Of a stretch of 64,000 bases of DNA, positions 16,290 through 26,193 are shown one piece after another. The translations under genes and the position numbers were made by a program. The notes beneath the pieces were generated by a model. That model saw only the letters and a program-made list of their open reading frames with translations. It ran no database searches and was not told the origin of the DNA. The stretch spans positions 310,001 through 374,000 of the forward strand of contig NZ_CP197246.1 in the NCBI RefSeq assembly GCF_052076145.1. Reading direction: 5' to 3'. Numbering within the stretch: position 1 is the first letter of the stretch; the number at the start of each line of letters is the position of its first letter. The stretch is from Kitasatospora sp052076145. GTDB lineage: Bacteria; Actinomycetota; Actinomycetes; Streptomycetales; Streptomycetaceae.

Positions 16290-16967
16290 ATGAAGGCGGA
16301 CACAGGTGGTCGTGAGCAGATCACCGGCATCAACGCGCCCCGGCGACGGCCCGTCCAGCAGCGCAGCCAGGAGCGGTACGAACGCCTCCTGGACGCCTGC
16401 GCGGGCCTCCTGGACGAGGCCGGGCCGAGTGCGCTGACCACCAAGGAGGTGGCGCAGCGCGCGCAGGTGCCGATCGGCACGCTGTACCAGTTCTTCGCGG
16501 GCAAGGAGAGCCTGCTCGCTGCTCTCGCGGTGCGGAACCTGGACCGCTACCTCGACCGCCTGGCCCGCCGCATCGAGGCCGAACACCCTCGCGGTGTCGC
16601 CGGGTTCGTCGATCTCGCGGTCGAGGAGTTCGTCGCGATGAAGCGCGCCGTGCCCGGCTTCGGCCACCTCGACTTCGGCCTGGTCGACCAGCTGACCACC
16701 GAAGCCGGCGAATCCGGTGGGCCCGACCCCGCCCCGGACCCCGAGCACCTGCTCGACGCCGAGCTCGACAACAACGCGGCCGTCACCCTGCGCCTCCAGG
16801 CGCTCGGCGGCCCGCTCTTCACCGCCGAGGGCTTCCCGCTGGCCCTGCGGGTCGCGCTGGAGTGCGCCGACGCCGTGCTCAAACTCGCCTTCCGGACCGA
16901 CCCCGACGGCGACCCCGCACTGATCGCCGAGTGCAAGCGCCTGCTCCGCCGCTACCTCGCCGACTGA
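16290..16967 (+). CDS. TetR-family repressor
   Basis: About 225 residues. The N-terminal helix-turn-helix (roughly residues 20-70) includes ALTTKEVAQRAQVPIGTLYQFFAGKESLLAAL, written here as the usual TetR pattern of a Y-x-F/Y motif after helix 3 (only part of it is diagnostic: GTLYQFFAGK). The C-terminal ligand domain is helical. It is divergent from the GH1 gene, with two related 21-bp palindromes between them, so control of the glycosidase and of itself is likely. The start is uncertain: ATG 16272 is 18 nt upstream and neither codon has a strong ribosome-binding site. Confidence 0.88.
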   Translation: MKADTGGREQITGINAPRRRPVQQRSQERYERLLDACAGLLDEAGPSALTTKEVAQRAQVPIGTLYQFFAGKESLLAALAVRNLDRYLDRLARRIEAEHPRGVAGFVDLAVEEFVAMKRAVPGFGHLDFGLVDQLTTEAGESGGPDPAPDPEHLLDAELDNNAAVTLRLQALGGPLFTAEGFPLALRVALECADAVLKLAFRTDPDGDPALIAECKRLLRRYLAD

Positions 16968-17075
16968 GAGCCGTCGCCGGGCCGTCGCCAGGCCGTCGCC
17001 GCCCCGCGTGCCCCTTTGCGACCGGGCGGGCGGAGTCGCACAGTGGAGACGGGACCGACCACTGAGGAGCCGACC

Positions 17076-17273
17076 ATGCGAGCCACGGTAGGAGACCAGC
17101 TACACATCCACAGCAGATCGGTGGGCATGACGGACCGGAAGGGCGAGATCACCGAGGTGCGTGGCACCGACGGCGAGCCGCCCTACCTGGTGCATTTCGA
17201 GGACGGCCACGACGGCCTGGTCTACCCTGGCCCGGACACCGTCATCGAACGCCAGACCCCACCCCACCGGTAA
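17076..17273 (+). CDS. DUF1918-family small protein
   Basis: 65 residues with the family pattern: GDQLHIHSR near the start, then GEITEVRG, PYLVHFEDGH and a closing GPDTVIE. It is probably a small SH3-like barrel; members are common in actinobacteria and of unknown function. GAGGAG lies 7 nt before the ATG. Confidence 0.85.
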   Translation: MRATVGDQLHIHSRSVGMTDRKGEITEVRGTDGEPPYLVHFEDGHDGLVYPGPDTVIERQTPPHR

Positions 17274-17306
17274 ACCCCCGAGCACCCCGGCCCGGAGTCG
17301 ACGCCC

Positions 17307-17999
17307 TTGCCGCCACCCCTCCCCGGGCCGCTGGCCCACCTGGCCCCACTGCTGGACAGCTACGGCTACCCGGCGGTGGGTGTCCTGGTGCTCCTGGACA
17401 ACTGCGGCGTGCCCGTCCCCGGCCAGACCGTCCTGGTGCTGGCGGCGGTCTACGCGGGCACCGGCCGGATGAGCATCGCCGCCGTCGTGGCGATCGCCTT
17501 CGTCGCCGCGGCGGGCGGCAACACCCTCGGCTTCCTGATCGGCCGCACCGGCGGCACCGCGTTCGTGCACCGCTGGGGGCGGTACGTGCTGCTGACCCCG
17601 GCCCGGATGGAGCGGGCGGACGGCTTCTTCGACCGGCACGGCGGCAAGATCGTCACCGTCGCCCGCTTCATCGACGGACTCCGCCAGTACAACGGCATCG
17701 TCGCGGGCACCACCGAGCTGACCTGGCGGCGCTTCCTGCCGGCGAACCTGCTCGGCGCCGCGCTCTGGGTCGGCGTCTGGGCCGGGGTCGGCTACGCGGC
17801 GGGCGGCAGCATCGGGCCGCTCTACCGGCAGCTGATCCGGTACCAGAACGTCCTGCTGATCGCCCTGGCGGTGGCGCTGGCCGCCCTCGTCACGGTGAAG
17901 CTGCTCCGCCGGCGGCCGAAGTGCGGCCGCCAGAAGTGCAGCGGTCACAAGTGCAGCCGTCAGAAGTGCAGCGGTACCACCTCGAAGGACGACGCGTAG
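17307..17999 (+). CDS. DedA-family membrane protein with Cys-rich tail
   Basis: 230 residues from a TTG start. DedA proteins are polytopic membrane proteins linked to lipid-carrier recycling and membrane homeostasis. The family features are the GVPVPGQTVL re-entrant segment, GNTLGFLIGRTGG, and the RFIDGLRQYNGIVAG stretch with its basic residue. Two further helices follow. The last 24 residues are unusual: KC is repeated four times (KCGR, KCSG, KCSR, KCSG), from a short DNA repeat. This tail overlaps the 3' end of the convergent deacetylase gene by 40 bp. TTG is the only reasonable start before the first helix. Confidence 0.85.
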   Translation: MPPPLPGPLAHLAPLLDSYGYPAVGVLVLLDNCGVPVPGQTVLVLAAVYAGTGRMSIAAVVAIAFVAAAGGNTLGFLIGRTGGTAFVHRWGRYVLLTPARMERADGFFDRHGGKIVTVARFIDGLRQYNGIVAGTTELTWRRFLPANLLGAALWVGVWAGVGYAAGGSIGPLYRQLIRYQNVLLIALAVALAALVTVKLLRRRPKCGRQKCSGHKCSRQKCSGTTSKDDA

Positions 18000-18691
18000 C
18001 GGACGCCCATCCGGGTGCCGGTGGCCGTCGCGACCTGCCCCAGGAAGGACGCCGCATCGGCCATGTCTCCACCGAGACCGGCGAGGTAGGCCTTGTGGGC
18101 CTTGAGCGAGGCGACCCCGGCCTCGAAGTGGTCGGTGACGTCGACGGCGTGCCCGGCTTCGGGCGAGCCCGCCGCCCAGACCGCGCGGACGCCGCCCCAC
18201 GGCTCGTGCCCCTCGGCGGTCAGCTCGCGGAAGACCCAGCGGTTGCCCGCGTCCCGGGCGGCGTCCAGCGTGGCCCGGCCGACCGCGATGTGGTCGGCCT
18301 GGTTGGGGAAGACCCCGCCGTACGTCTCTCGGTAGTTGGTGGTGATCACGATGTCGGGGCGGTGGCGGCGCACCGCCCGCGCGATGTCCCGGCGCAGCGG
18401 CAGGCCGTACTCCAGCACGCCGTCGGGGTGGCCGAGGAACTCCACCACGTCGACGCCGACGAGCGCCGCCGAGGCGATCTGCTCGGCCTCGCGGACGGGG
18501 CGGCACTCCTCCGGGTCCATCGAGTCGATCCCGGCCTCGCCGCTGGTGACCATCACGTAGACGACGCGCTTGCCCTGCGCTGTCCAGCGGGCGACGGCGG
18601 CCGCCGCGCCGTACTCCATGTCGTCGGGGTGGGCGACGACGGCCAGGGCGGTCTGCCAGTCCTCGTCGAGGGGGGTGAGCTGATCGGTCAT
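17960..18691 (-). CDS. PIG-L-family deacetylase
   Basis: 243 residues. The zinc-binding AHPDDMEYG motif lies near residue 20 and the later His is in NQADHIAVG. The family, which includes MshB and Mca, removes acetyl groups from N-acetylglucosaminyl compounds or cleaves mycothiol conjugates. The exact substrate is not evident. The ATG at 18691 overlaps the preceding stop codon (TGATG); a GTG one codon earlier is possible. Translation is coupled to the oxidoreductase gene upstream. Confidence 0.88.
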   Translation of the reverse strand: MTDQLTPLDEDWQTALAVVAHPDDMEYGAAAAVARWTAQGKRVVYVMVTSGEAGIDSMDPEECRPVREAEQIASAALVGVDVVEFLGHPDGVLEYGLPLRRDIARAVRRHRPDIVITTNYRETYGGVFPNQADHIAVGRATLDAARDAGNRWVFRELTAEGHEPWGGVRAVWAAGSPEAGHAVDVTDHFEAGVASLKAHKAYLAGLGGDMADAASFLGQVATATGTRMGVRYASSFEVVPLHF

Positions 18692-19347
18692 CACTCGGCC
18701 TTCATGATCGCGTAGTTGAAGTCTGCGTGACCGAAGTGTCCCATCAGGCGGAGCCAGAACGGCATCAGCATCTCCGTGCTGCGCGCGGCCTCGATGCCGC
18801 CGAGGTCGAGCACCGCGGCGGCCGGCCAGCCGAACTGCTCCAACACGGCGGTGACCTGGGCCTTGGCCTCGGGGTCGTTGCCCGCGATGAAGAGGTTGTG
18901 CGAGCCGGGCACCCGGCGCGGCTCGACCATCACGGCCGTGTTGACGGTATTGAGCGCCTTCACCACCCGGGCCTCGGGGAACTCCCGCTGGATCTGCTCG
19001 CCGACGCTGTCGGTGTTGACCGGGTCGAGGCTCAGCTCACCCGTCGGCGAGAAGACCAGCGGGTTGGAGACGTCGATGAGCACCTTGCCCGCGAGCTGCT
19101 CCGCCCCGGCGGCCCGCAGCGCCTTGAGGGCGACCGTCCCGGAGGTGGCGTTGATGATCAGCTCACCGAAGTCGGCGGCCTCCTCGAACGTCCCGGTCCG
19201 CCCCTTGGCACCGGCCTGGTCGACCCAGGCCAGCGCGGCCGCGTTGTCCTTGGTGCGCGAGCCGAGGGCCACCTCGTGTCCGAGGGAGACCAGTTTGGTG
19301 GCCAGTGTCCGGCCGACGACACCCGTCCCGATGATCCCGATGCGCAT
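18691..19347 (-). CDS. NADPH-dependent F420 reductase-like oxidoreductase
   Basis: 218 residues with GIIGTGVVGRTLATKL as the Rossmann loop. It keeps VVKALNTVNTAVM, matching VVKTLNTM in the paralogue at 6174-6770. It probably transfers hydride from NADPH to an unknown acceptor. GGGAG lies about 8 nt before the ATG. It is the first gene of a two-gene unit with the PIG-L deacetylase. Confidence 0.85.
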   Translation of the reverse strand: MRIGIIGTGVVGRTLATKLVSLGHEVALGSRTKDNAAALAWVDQAGAKGRTGTFEEAADFGELIINATSGTVALKALRAAGAEQLAGKVLIDVSNPLVFSPTGELSLDPVNTDSVGEQIQREFPEARVVKALNTVNTAVMVEPRRVPGSHNLFIAGNDPEAKAQVTAVLEQFGWPAAAVLDLGGIEAARSTEMLMPFWLRLMGHFGHADFNYAIMKAE

Positions 19348-19458
19348 GGTCAGCTCTCCCCGATCGACACCGCCCGGCCACCCGGGCTCGTCTTCGCACC
19401 ATAGCTGACATGCCATCACCGGGACGAGTGCCGACCGGCCAGGCTCTCCAGGATCAGA

Positions 19459-21285
<1,827 letters not shown>

Positions 21286-21326
21286 GTGCCAGCAACTCCT
21301 TGCATGGTTCCGGGTGGTCGCGGGGC

Positions 21327-21602
21327 TCAGCCGTAGACCATCCGCCGGAGCTGACGGGTGGACAGCTCCGGCGCGGTGACCCGGCGGGCGGCGAGTTCGG
21401 CGCCGAGCCGGGCGAAGATCTTCTCGTTGGTGAGACCCCTGGCCTGCAGTTCGCCGTGGCGGCGGCGGACGTACTCCTCGGTGGACTCGGAGAAGTACGC
21501 CAGCACCTCCGCGACCACCCGCGCCGCCTCCCCCGGCCCCAGGGAGCTGGTGCGGGTGAGATGGGCGAGCAGGTCTTCGTGAGGGTGCGGCGAGACAGGC
21601 AC
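21327..21602 (-). CDS. Small conserved actinobacterial protein
   Basis: 91 residues, mainly helical: PHEDLLAHLTR, then PGEAARVVAEVLAYF, YVRRRHGELQARG and a C-terminal STRQLRRMVYG. The pattern is typical of a small protein found next to glmS in streptomycetes. The GTG at 21602 was chosen because conserved-looking sequence starts there; an ATG at 21674 would add 24 residues that span an inverted repeat. It ends 41 nt before glmS and may be cotranscribed with it. Confidence 0.6.
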   Translation of the reverse strand: MPVSPHPHEDLLAHLTRTSSLGPGEAARVVAEVLAYFSESTEEYVRRRHGELQARGLTNEKIFARLGAELAARRVTAPELSTRQLRRMVYG

Positions 21603-21644
21603 GAGACGGGAGCCTAGGCGCCCTCGGCCACCAGACCAAGATTC

Positions 21645-21662
21645 CTGCCCGAAATCGGGCAG
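21645..21662. promoter_or_regulatory. 18-bp palindrome upstream of the small gene and glmS
   Basis: CTGCCCGA and TCGGGCAG are separated by AA. It lies 42 bp upstream of the preferred GTG start, in non-coding sequence, so an operator is more likely than a terminator. Confidence 0.4.
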
Positions 21663-21934
21663 ATCTTCAGACATTCGGCCGCACTGGCACCGCCTGTCAC
21701 TTCAGGTTCAAGGATGATCACGTTGAGTGATTGATCGGACTTGTGACTCATACATACCAATGTGAGAGTGTGAGTCGCTGGTGACCGGGGGGCGCTCTCT
21801 TCGTTGACCACGTCGGCAGCCGCTCAACGGGGCCGACACTTCCCGGATGGCGGCCGGAAACGGCGTATTCCCAGCCGCTGCCGCCAGGATGGGAAGGAAA
21901 CCTGTCCGAAGCGATATGTCGGGGGACCACCGTC
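21663..21934. other. Divergent intergenic region
   Basis: 272 bp between the leftward glmS unit and the rightward secreted-protein gene. It contains AT-rich sequence with GACTCA (21752) and TGAGTC (21772) as a spaced inverted repeat. Promoters for both directions should be here, but none is clear enough to place. Confidence 0.3.
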
Positions 21935-23044
21935 ATGCAGCCGCGAGTTTTCGCGATCATCACCGCGTTCCTGCTGGGCGCCCTCGGGCTCGGCGCGGTA
22001 GCCGTCACTCAGTGGACGCCGGCCACCACCCCGGCCGCCGCCGTCGGCACCGCCCCCGCCGGCTCCGGCGCACTGCCCGCCACCGCGAGCGCCTCGCCCT
22101 CCCCCACCGGTGATCCCGCCGTCTGGACGCGCAGCACCCTGCGCAACAAGCTGATGGCCGAGATGGACGCGACCGACCCCGGCGTCGCGCTCGCCGACCT
22201 CGACAAGATCACCAAGAAGCTGCCGTACACCGTCCGCTTCTGCCACCCGATCGCGCACGAGCTCGGCCACGCCGCGGTGAAGCGGTTCAACGAGGACTTC
22301 CAGAAGGTCATCTCCTTCCCGCACGAGACCTGCGCCGCGGGCTACCTGCACGGCGCGGTCGAGGAGATGCTCAATGCCTCGAAGAACCCCCAGGCCGACC
22401 TGCTGAAGCTCTGCGCCCCGAACAACACCGGCCCCTGCATCCACGGCGTCGGCCACGGCACCATGTTCGTCGCCAAGCAGGACGTCGAGAAGGCCCGCGA
22501 CCTCTGCAGCGAGTTCTCCAGCGACAGCCGGAAGATCACCTGCTCCGAGGGCCTGTTCATGCAGCTCTTCGGCCCCGACGAGGAGGACGAGAAGGCCAAG
22601 GCCAACCTCCCGGCCGACAAGCTCGCCAAGGAACCGCTCTACCCCTGCCCCGAGCAGCCCTCGCTCTTCCAGTCGGCGTGCTACTTCTACGCCCCGACCT
22701 TCTACCTCAGCTCGCACGACTACGCCAACCACCCCGAGGTCTTCGCGGGCGCCCTGGCCTGGTGCCTCAACGCCAAGTCCACCGGCGGCGACATCGACTG
22801 CAGCCGGGGCGTCGGCTCACGCACCATGAAGTACAACCTCGACCGCATCAACTGGGCCGCCGAGCAGTGCGCCACCGGCGTCGACGCCAAGCACCGCAAG
22901 GCCTGCACCGACGGCCTCTACAGCTACTACACCGTCAACTACACCGAACCCGGCGCCGGCGCCCGCCTCTGCAGCCAGCTCACCAACACGGAGATCGCGG
23001 GCTACTGCCGCAGCGCGGGCGGCCTCGCCAACACTCTCGACTGA
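21935..23044 (+). CDS. Secreted Cys/His-rich protein with HELGH motif
   Basis: 369 residues. A membrane helix or signal peptide (about 5-28) is followed by a Pro/Ala/Ser linker and a long outer domain. The domain has many Cys and repeated His-Gly motifs: CHPIAHELGHA (an HExxH), CAAGYLHGAVEE, and CIHGVGHGTMF. At least twelve Cys suggest disulfides or metal sites. HELGH alone would suggest a zinc protease, but I cannot see a third ligand in a known family arrangement. GGGGGA lies 8 nt before the ATG. I do not recognise the family; it may be a secreted metal-binding protein. Confidence 0.75.
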   Translation: MQPRVFAIITAFLLGALGLGAVAVTQWTPATTPAAAVGTAPAGSGALPATASASPSPTGDPAVWTRSTLRNKLMAEMDATDPGVALADLDKITKKLPYTVRFCHPIAHELGHAAVKRFNEDFQKVISFPHETCAAGYLHGAVEEMLNASKNPQADLLKLCAPNNTGPCIHGVGHGTMFVAKQDVEKARDLCSEFSSDSRKITCSEGLFMQLFGPDEEDEKAKANLPADKLAKEPLYPCPEQPSLFQSACYFYAPTFYLSSHDYANHPEVFAGALAWCLNAKSTGGDIDCSRGVGSRTMKYNLDRINWAAEQCATGVDAKHRKACTDGLYSYYTVNYTEPGAGARLCSQLTNTEIAGYCRSAGGLANTLD

Positions 23045-23079
23045 CGGACAGGCGGAGCAGCAGCCCGTCGCGCGAGTTT

Positions 23080-24525
23080 ATGATCCACCGCGTGAGCGAC
23101 TTCCGTACTGCCGCCCGAGCCACCGCCGACCTGGTCGCGGACTACCTCGACGCCGTGCCGGACCGCCCGGTCTGGCAGCCGATGGACCCGGCGGAGCGCG
23201 AAGCGCTGCTCGCCGCGCCGCTGCCGGAGCTCGGCACGGCGCTGCCGGAGCTGGTCGAGACCATCGAGCAGCGGATCATGCCCGCGCCGATGGGCAACGG
23301 CCACCCCCGGTTCTTCGGCTGGGTCAATTCCGCCCCGGCCCCGGCGGGCGTGCTGGCGACGCTCGCCGCCGCCGCGATGAACCCCAGCTCGGCGGGCGGC
23401 GACCACGCCGACGTGCACCTGGAGCGGGCGGTGGTCCGCTGGATCGCCGAGCTGGTCGGCTTCCCGCACCCGGCGGGCGGCGGCATCCTTACCTCCGGCA
23501 CCTCGATGGCGACCATCCTCTGCCTGACGGCGGCCCGTAACCGCGCCGCCGCCCGCCTCGGCCACGACCTCCGCGCGGACGGCCTGACCGGCCTGCCCCC
23601 GCTGATCGCGTACGCGACGGCCGAGACCCACTCCTGCGTCCGCAAGGCCGTCGAGCTGCTCGGCCTCGGCAGCCGGCACCTGCGGACCGTGCCCAGCGAC
23701 GCCGACGGCCGCCTGGACACCGCCGCGCTCGCCACCGCCGTCGCCGAGGACCGCGCCGCCGGGCTGGTCCCCTTCCTGGTGGTCGCCTCGGCGGGCACCG
23801 TCGGCACCGGCGCGGTCGACGCCTTCCACCCGATCGCCGACCTGTGCGAGGCCGAGGGCCTGTGGCTGCACGTGGACGGCGCGTACGGCGCCTTCGGCGT
23901 GCTGGACCCGGCGATCGCCGGGCAGTACGCGGGGATGGACCGCGCCGACTCGCTGGCGCTGGACCCGCACAAGTGGCTCGGCGTTCCGGTCGACTGCGGC
24001 TGCGCGCTGGTGCGGGAGACCGAGGCGCTGCGCGGGGCGTTCAGCCTGGTGCCCTCGTACCTGCGGGACGAGGCGGCGGGCGAGCTCGGCTGGTTCTCCG
24101 AGTACGGCATGGAGCAGACCCGCCCGTTCCGCTCGCTCAAGGTCTGGGCGACCATCGCGCACCGGGGGCGGGCGGGCATCGCCGCCGACATCGCCCGCTG
24201 CACCGAGCTGGCGCGGCACCTCGGCGAGCTGGTCGAGGCCGATCCGGAGCTGGAGCTGCTGGCACCCGTCCGGACCTCGATCGTCGCCTTCCGGTACCGG
24301 CCGGCCGGGGCCTCCCCCGAGGCCACCGACGAGCTGAACCGCGAGCTGCCGGTCGCCGTGCAGCGACGAGGAAACGTGTTCGTCACGGGAGCGCTGCTCG
24401 ACGGGCGGGAGATGCTCCGGGCGTGTCTGCTGAACGCCGCGACCACCGAGGCCGACCTGAAACTGCTGGTGGACGAAGTACGCCTGGCGGCAGCCGGTCT
24501 GACGCGGCATCGAGCCGAATCCTGA
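23080..24525 (+). CDS. PLP-dependent group II amino-acid decarboxylase-like enzyme
   Basis: 481 residues, the usual length for the aromatic/glutamate-type decarboxylase fold. The PLP Lys is K298 in LALDPHKWLGVP, with HVDGAYGAFG (Asp binding the PLP ring nitrogen) near 264. The N-terminal HPRFFGWV and NPSSAGG motifs are also typical. It should decarboxylate an amino acid in the cytoplasm, but the motifs do not fix which. The ATG at 23080 has no strong ribosome-binding site; a GTG at 23092 is an alternative. It lies 35 nt after the secreted-protein gene and could be cotranscribed. Confidence 0.88.
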   Translation: MIHRVSDFRTAARATADLVADYLDAVPDRPVWQPMDPAEREALLAAPLPELGTALPELVETIEQRIMPAPMGNGHPRFFGWVNSAPAPAGVLATLAAAAMNPSSAGGDHADVHLERAVVRWIAELVGFPHPAGGGILTSGTSMATILCLTAARNRAAARLGHDLRADGLTGLPPLIAYATAETHSCVRKAVELLGLGSRHLRTVPSDADGRLDTAALATAVAEDRAAGLVPFLVVASAGTVGTGAVDAFHPIADLCEAEGLWLHVDGAYGAFGVLDPAIAGQYAGMDRADSLALDPHKWLGVPVDCGCALVRETEALRGAFSLVPSYLRDEAAGELGWFSEYGMEQTRPFRSLKVWATIAHRGRAGIAADIARCTELARHLGELVEADPELELLAPVRTSIVAFRYRPAGASPEATDELNRELPVAVQRRGNVFVTGALLDGREMLRACLLNAATTEADLKLLVDEVRLAAAGLTRHRAES

Positions 24526-24633
24526 CGGTCACCAGCCGTTCACCCCAGGTCGCCCCGAGACCAGCCTGAGACATTTACCGACAGGTCACGGGGGATTCGT
24601 GATCGTGAAACACCGGAGCGACACCATGCTCCT

Positions 24634-26028
24634 ATGGAGAAACTCCCCGCCCCGCAGCCCGCCACCCCCTCCCGCGCCCAGCGGCGCCGCGTCCGTACCC
24701 ACCGCTGGCGACGGGACGCCTCCGAGCTCGCCGCCGTCTTCCTCGCCGTCGCCCTCGCCGACCTCGTCGCCAACGTCGTGGTGCACGGGCACGACGGCCC
24801 GGTACTGCTGGTCGCCTCGGCGTTCGCGCTCGGCGGCACGGCGCTGTTCCACGCCTGGTGGGCACACCGGCACCCGCACCATCCGCCCGGCCCGGAGCCG
24901 ACCGCACCACCCGGGCCCGCCGAGGTGACCGGCCCGCTGTACGACTACCAGGAGACGGCGCTCTGGCGCGTGCGCACCACCGTCGCCGACTCCCCCGGCA
25001 GCCTGGCCCGGATCTGCACGGCCTTCGCCGAGCAGCAGATCAACATCGTCTCCCTCCAGGCCCACCCGCTGGCCACCGGCACGGTCGACGAGTTCCTGAT
25101 CCGTACGCCGCTCGTCCTGACCCGCGCCGAGCTGGCCCGCACCGTCGCGGCCGCCGGGGGGCTGGACATCTGGACCGACCCGGCCGACGCGCACGACCTG
25201 GTCGACGAGCCCACCCACGTCCTGGCGCTCGCCACCCGGACGGCCCTGGACGCCGCCGAGCTGCCCGTCGCGCTGCGCCGGCTCTTCGGCCGCTGCACCA
25301 TCCGGCAGTACCCGGGCGGCGCGGCCCGCGCCGGGGCGGCGGTGGACGGGCACGTGATGCGGCTGCCCGTCCCCTCCGGTGACCTGATCGAGCTCACCCG
25401 GCCGCACCTGCCGTTCACCCCCACCGAGTTCGCCCGCGCCCAGGCGCTGGTCGAGCTGGACACGCTGCTCGGACCGCGCGTGCCCAAGACCGAGGCCCGG
25501 CTCAGCCGCGCTGCCGGGGCCGATCTGACGGTCCGCCGCGCCGACGCCACCGACAAGGACGCCGCCCTCGCCATGCACCGGCGCTGCTCCCCCGACGCCC
25601 TGCGCAAGCGCTACCACGGCCCGGTCGGCGACGCCGACCGCCACCTCGACCACCTGCTCGACCCGCGCCACGGCCAGACCCTCGCCGTCGAGGCCCCCGA
25701 CGGCCGCCTCGTCGCCCTCGCCCACCTGATGTGGGACGACGACAGCGCGGAGGTCGCCCTGCTGGTCGAGGACGACTGGCAGCGGCGCGGCCTCGGCTTC
25801 GACCTGCTGCGCCGGATGGCCGCCCTCGCCCTGGAGGCCGGAGTCCCCTCCGTGTACGCCGTCACCCACGCCTCCAACACCGGCCTGATCGCCACCATGC
25901 GGCGGCTCGACGCCCCCCTGGACTACCAGGTCGAGGACGGCACCCTCGTCATCACCGCCCACCTCACCGAGGCGGCGAGCTTCCCCCAACTGGCCAACCC
26001 GTGGGGGCGCGGGACGCTGTCCGACTGA
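24634..26028 (+). CDS. Membrane-anchored ACT-domain GNAT acetyltransferase
   Basis: 464 residues with an unusual order of parts. Two hydrophobic helices (about 30-75) anchor the protein. Residues 105-175 form an ACT domain (SPGSLARICTAFAEQQINI), a small-ligand-binding fold usually specific for amino acids. Residues 290-450 form a GNAT domain with RRADATDKDAALAMHR at its start and the acetyl-CoA loop QRRGLGFDLLRRM. The layout suggests acetylation gated by an amino acid. The substrate, possibly a protein lysine, is unknown. The ATG has no clear ribosome-binding site. Confidence 0.85.
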   Translation: MEKLPAPQPATPSRAQRRRVRTHRWRRDASELAAVFLAVALADLVANVVVHGHDGPVLLVASAFALGGTALFHAWWAHRHPHHPPGPEPTAPPGPAEVTGPLYDYQETALWRVRTTVADSPGSLARICTAFAEQQINIVSLQAHPLATGTVDEFLIRTPLVLTRAELARTVAAAGGLDIWTDPADAHDLVDEPTHVLALATRTALDAAELPVALRRLFGRCTIRQYPGGAARAGAAVDGHVMRLPVPSGDLIELTRPHLPFTPTEFARAQALVELDTLLGPRVPKTEARLSRAAGADLTVRRADATDKDAALAMHRRCSPDALRKRYHGPVGDADRHLDHLLDPRHGQTLAVEAPDGRLVALAHLMWDDDSAEVALLVEDDWQRRGLGFDLLRRMAALALEAGVPSVYAVTHASNTGLIATMRRLDAPLDYQVEDGTLVITAHLTEAASFPQLANPWGRGTLSD

Positions 26029-26193
26029 CCCGAGCGGTTGGCCGCGGAGACTTCCGCGCCCCCGATCCGGCTGCTCCCCGGGGTGCGATCACGGCGGCGG
26101 GGACGGGAGTAGGTAGGCTGGCCCCGTCCCCGCCGCCCGGGTAGTCGCTGTACGACCACCGGGTAGCGCCGCAGCAAGGAGGAACCACTGAGC

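Noticed and set aside
21286..21326. Search for a glmS ribozyme in the leader
   Set aside because: Only 41 nt separate the genes, with no ribozyme core; the ribozyme is known from Firmicutes.
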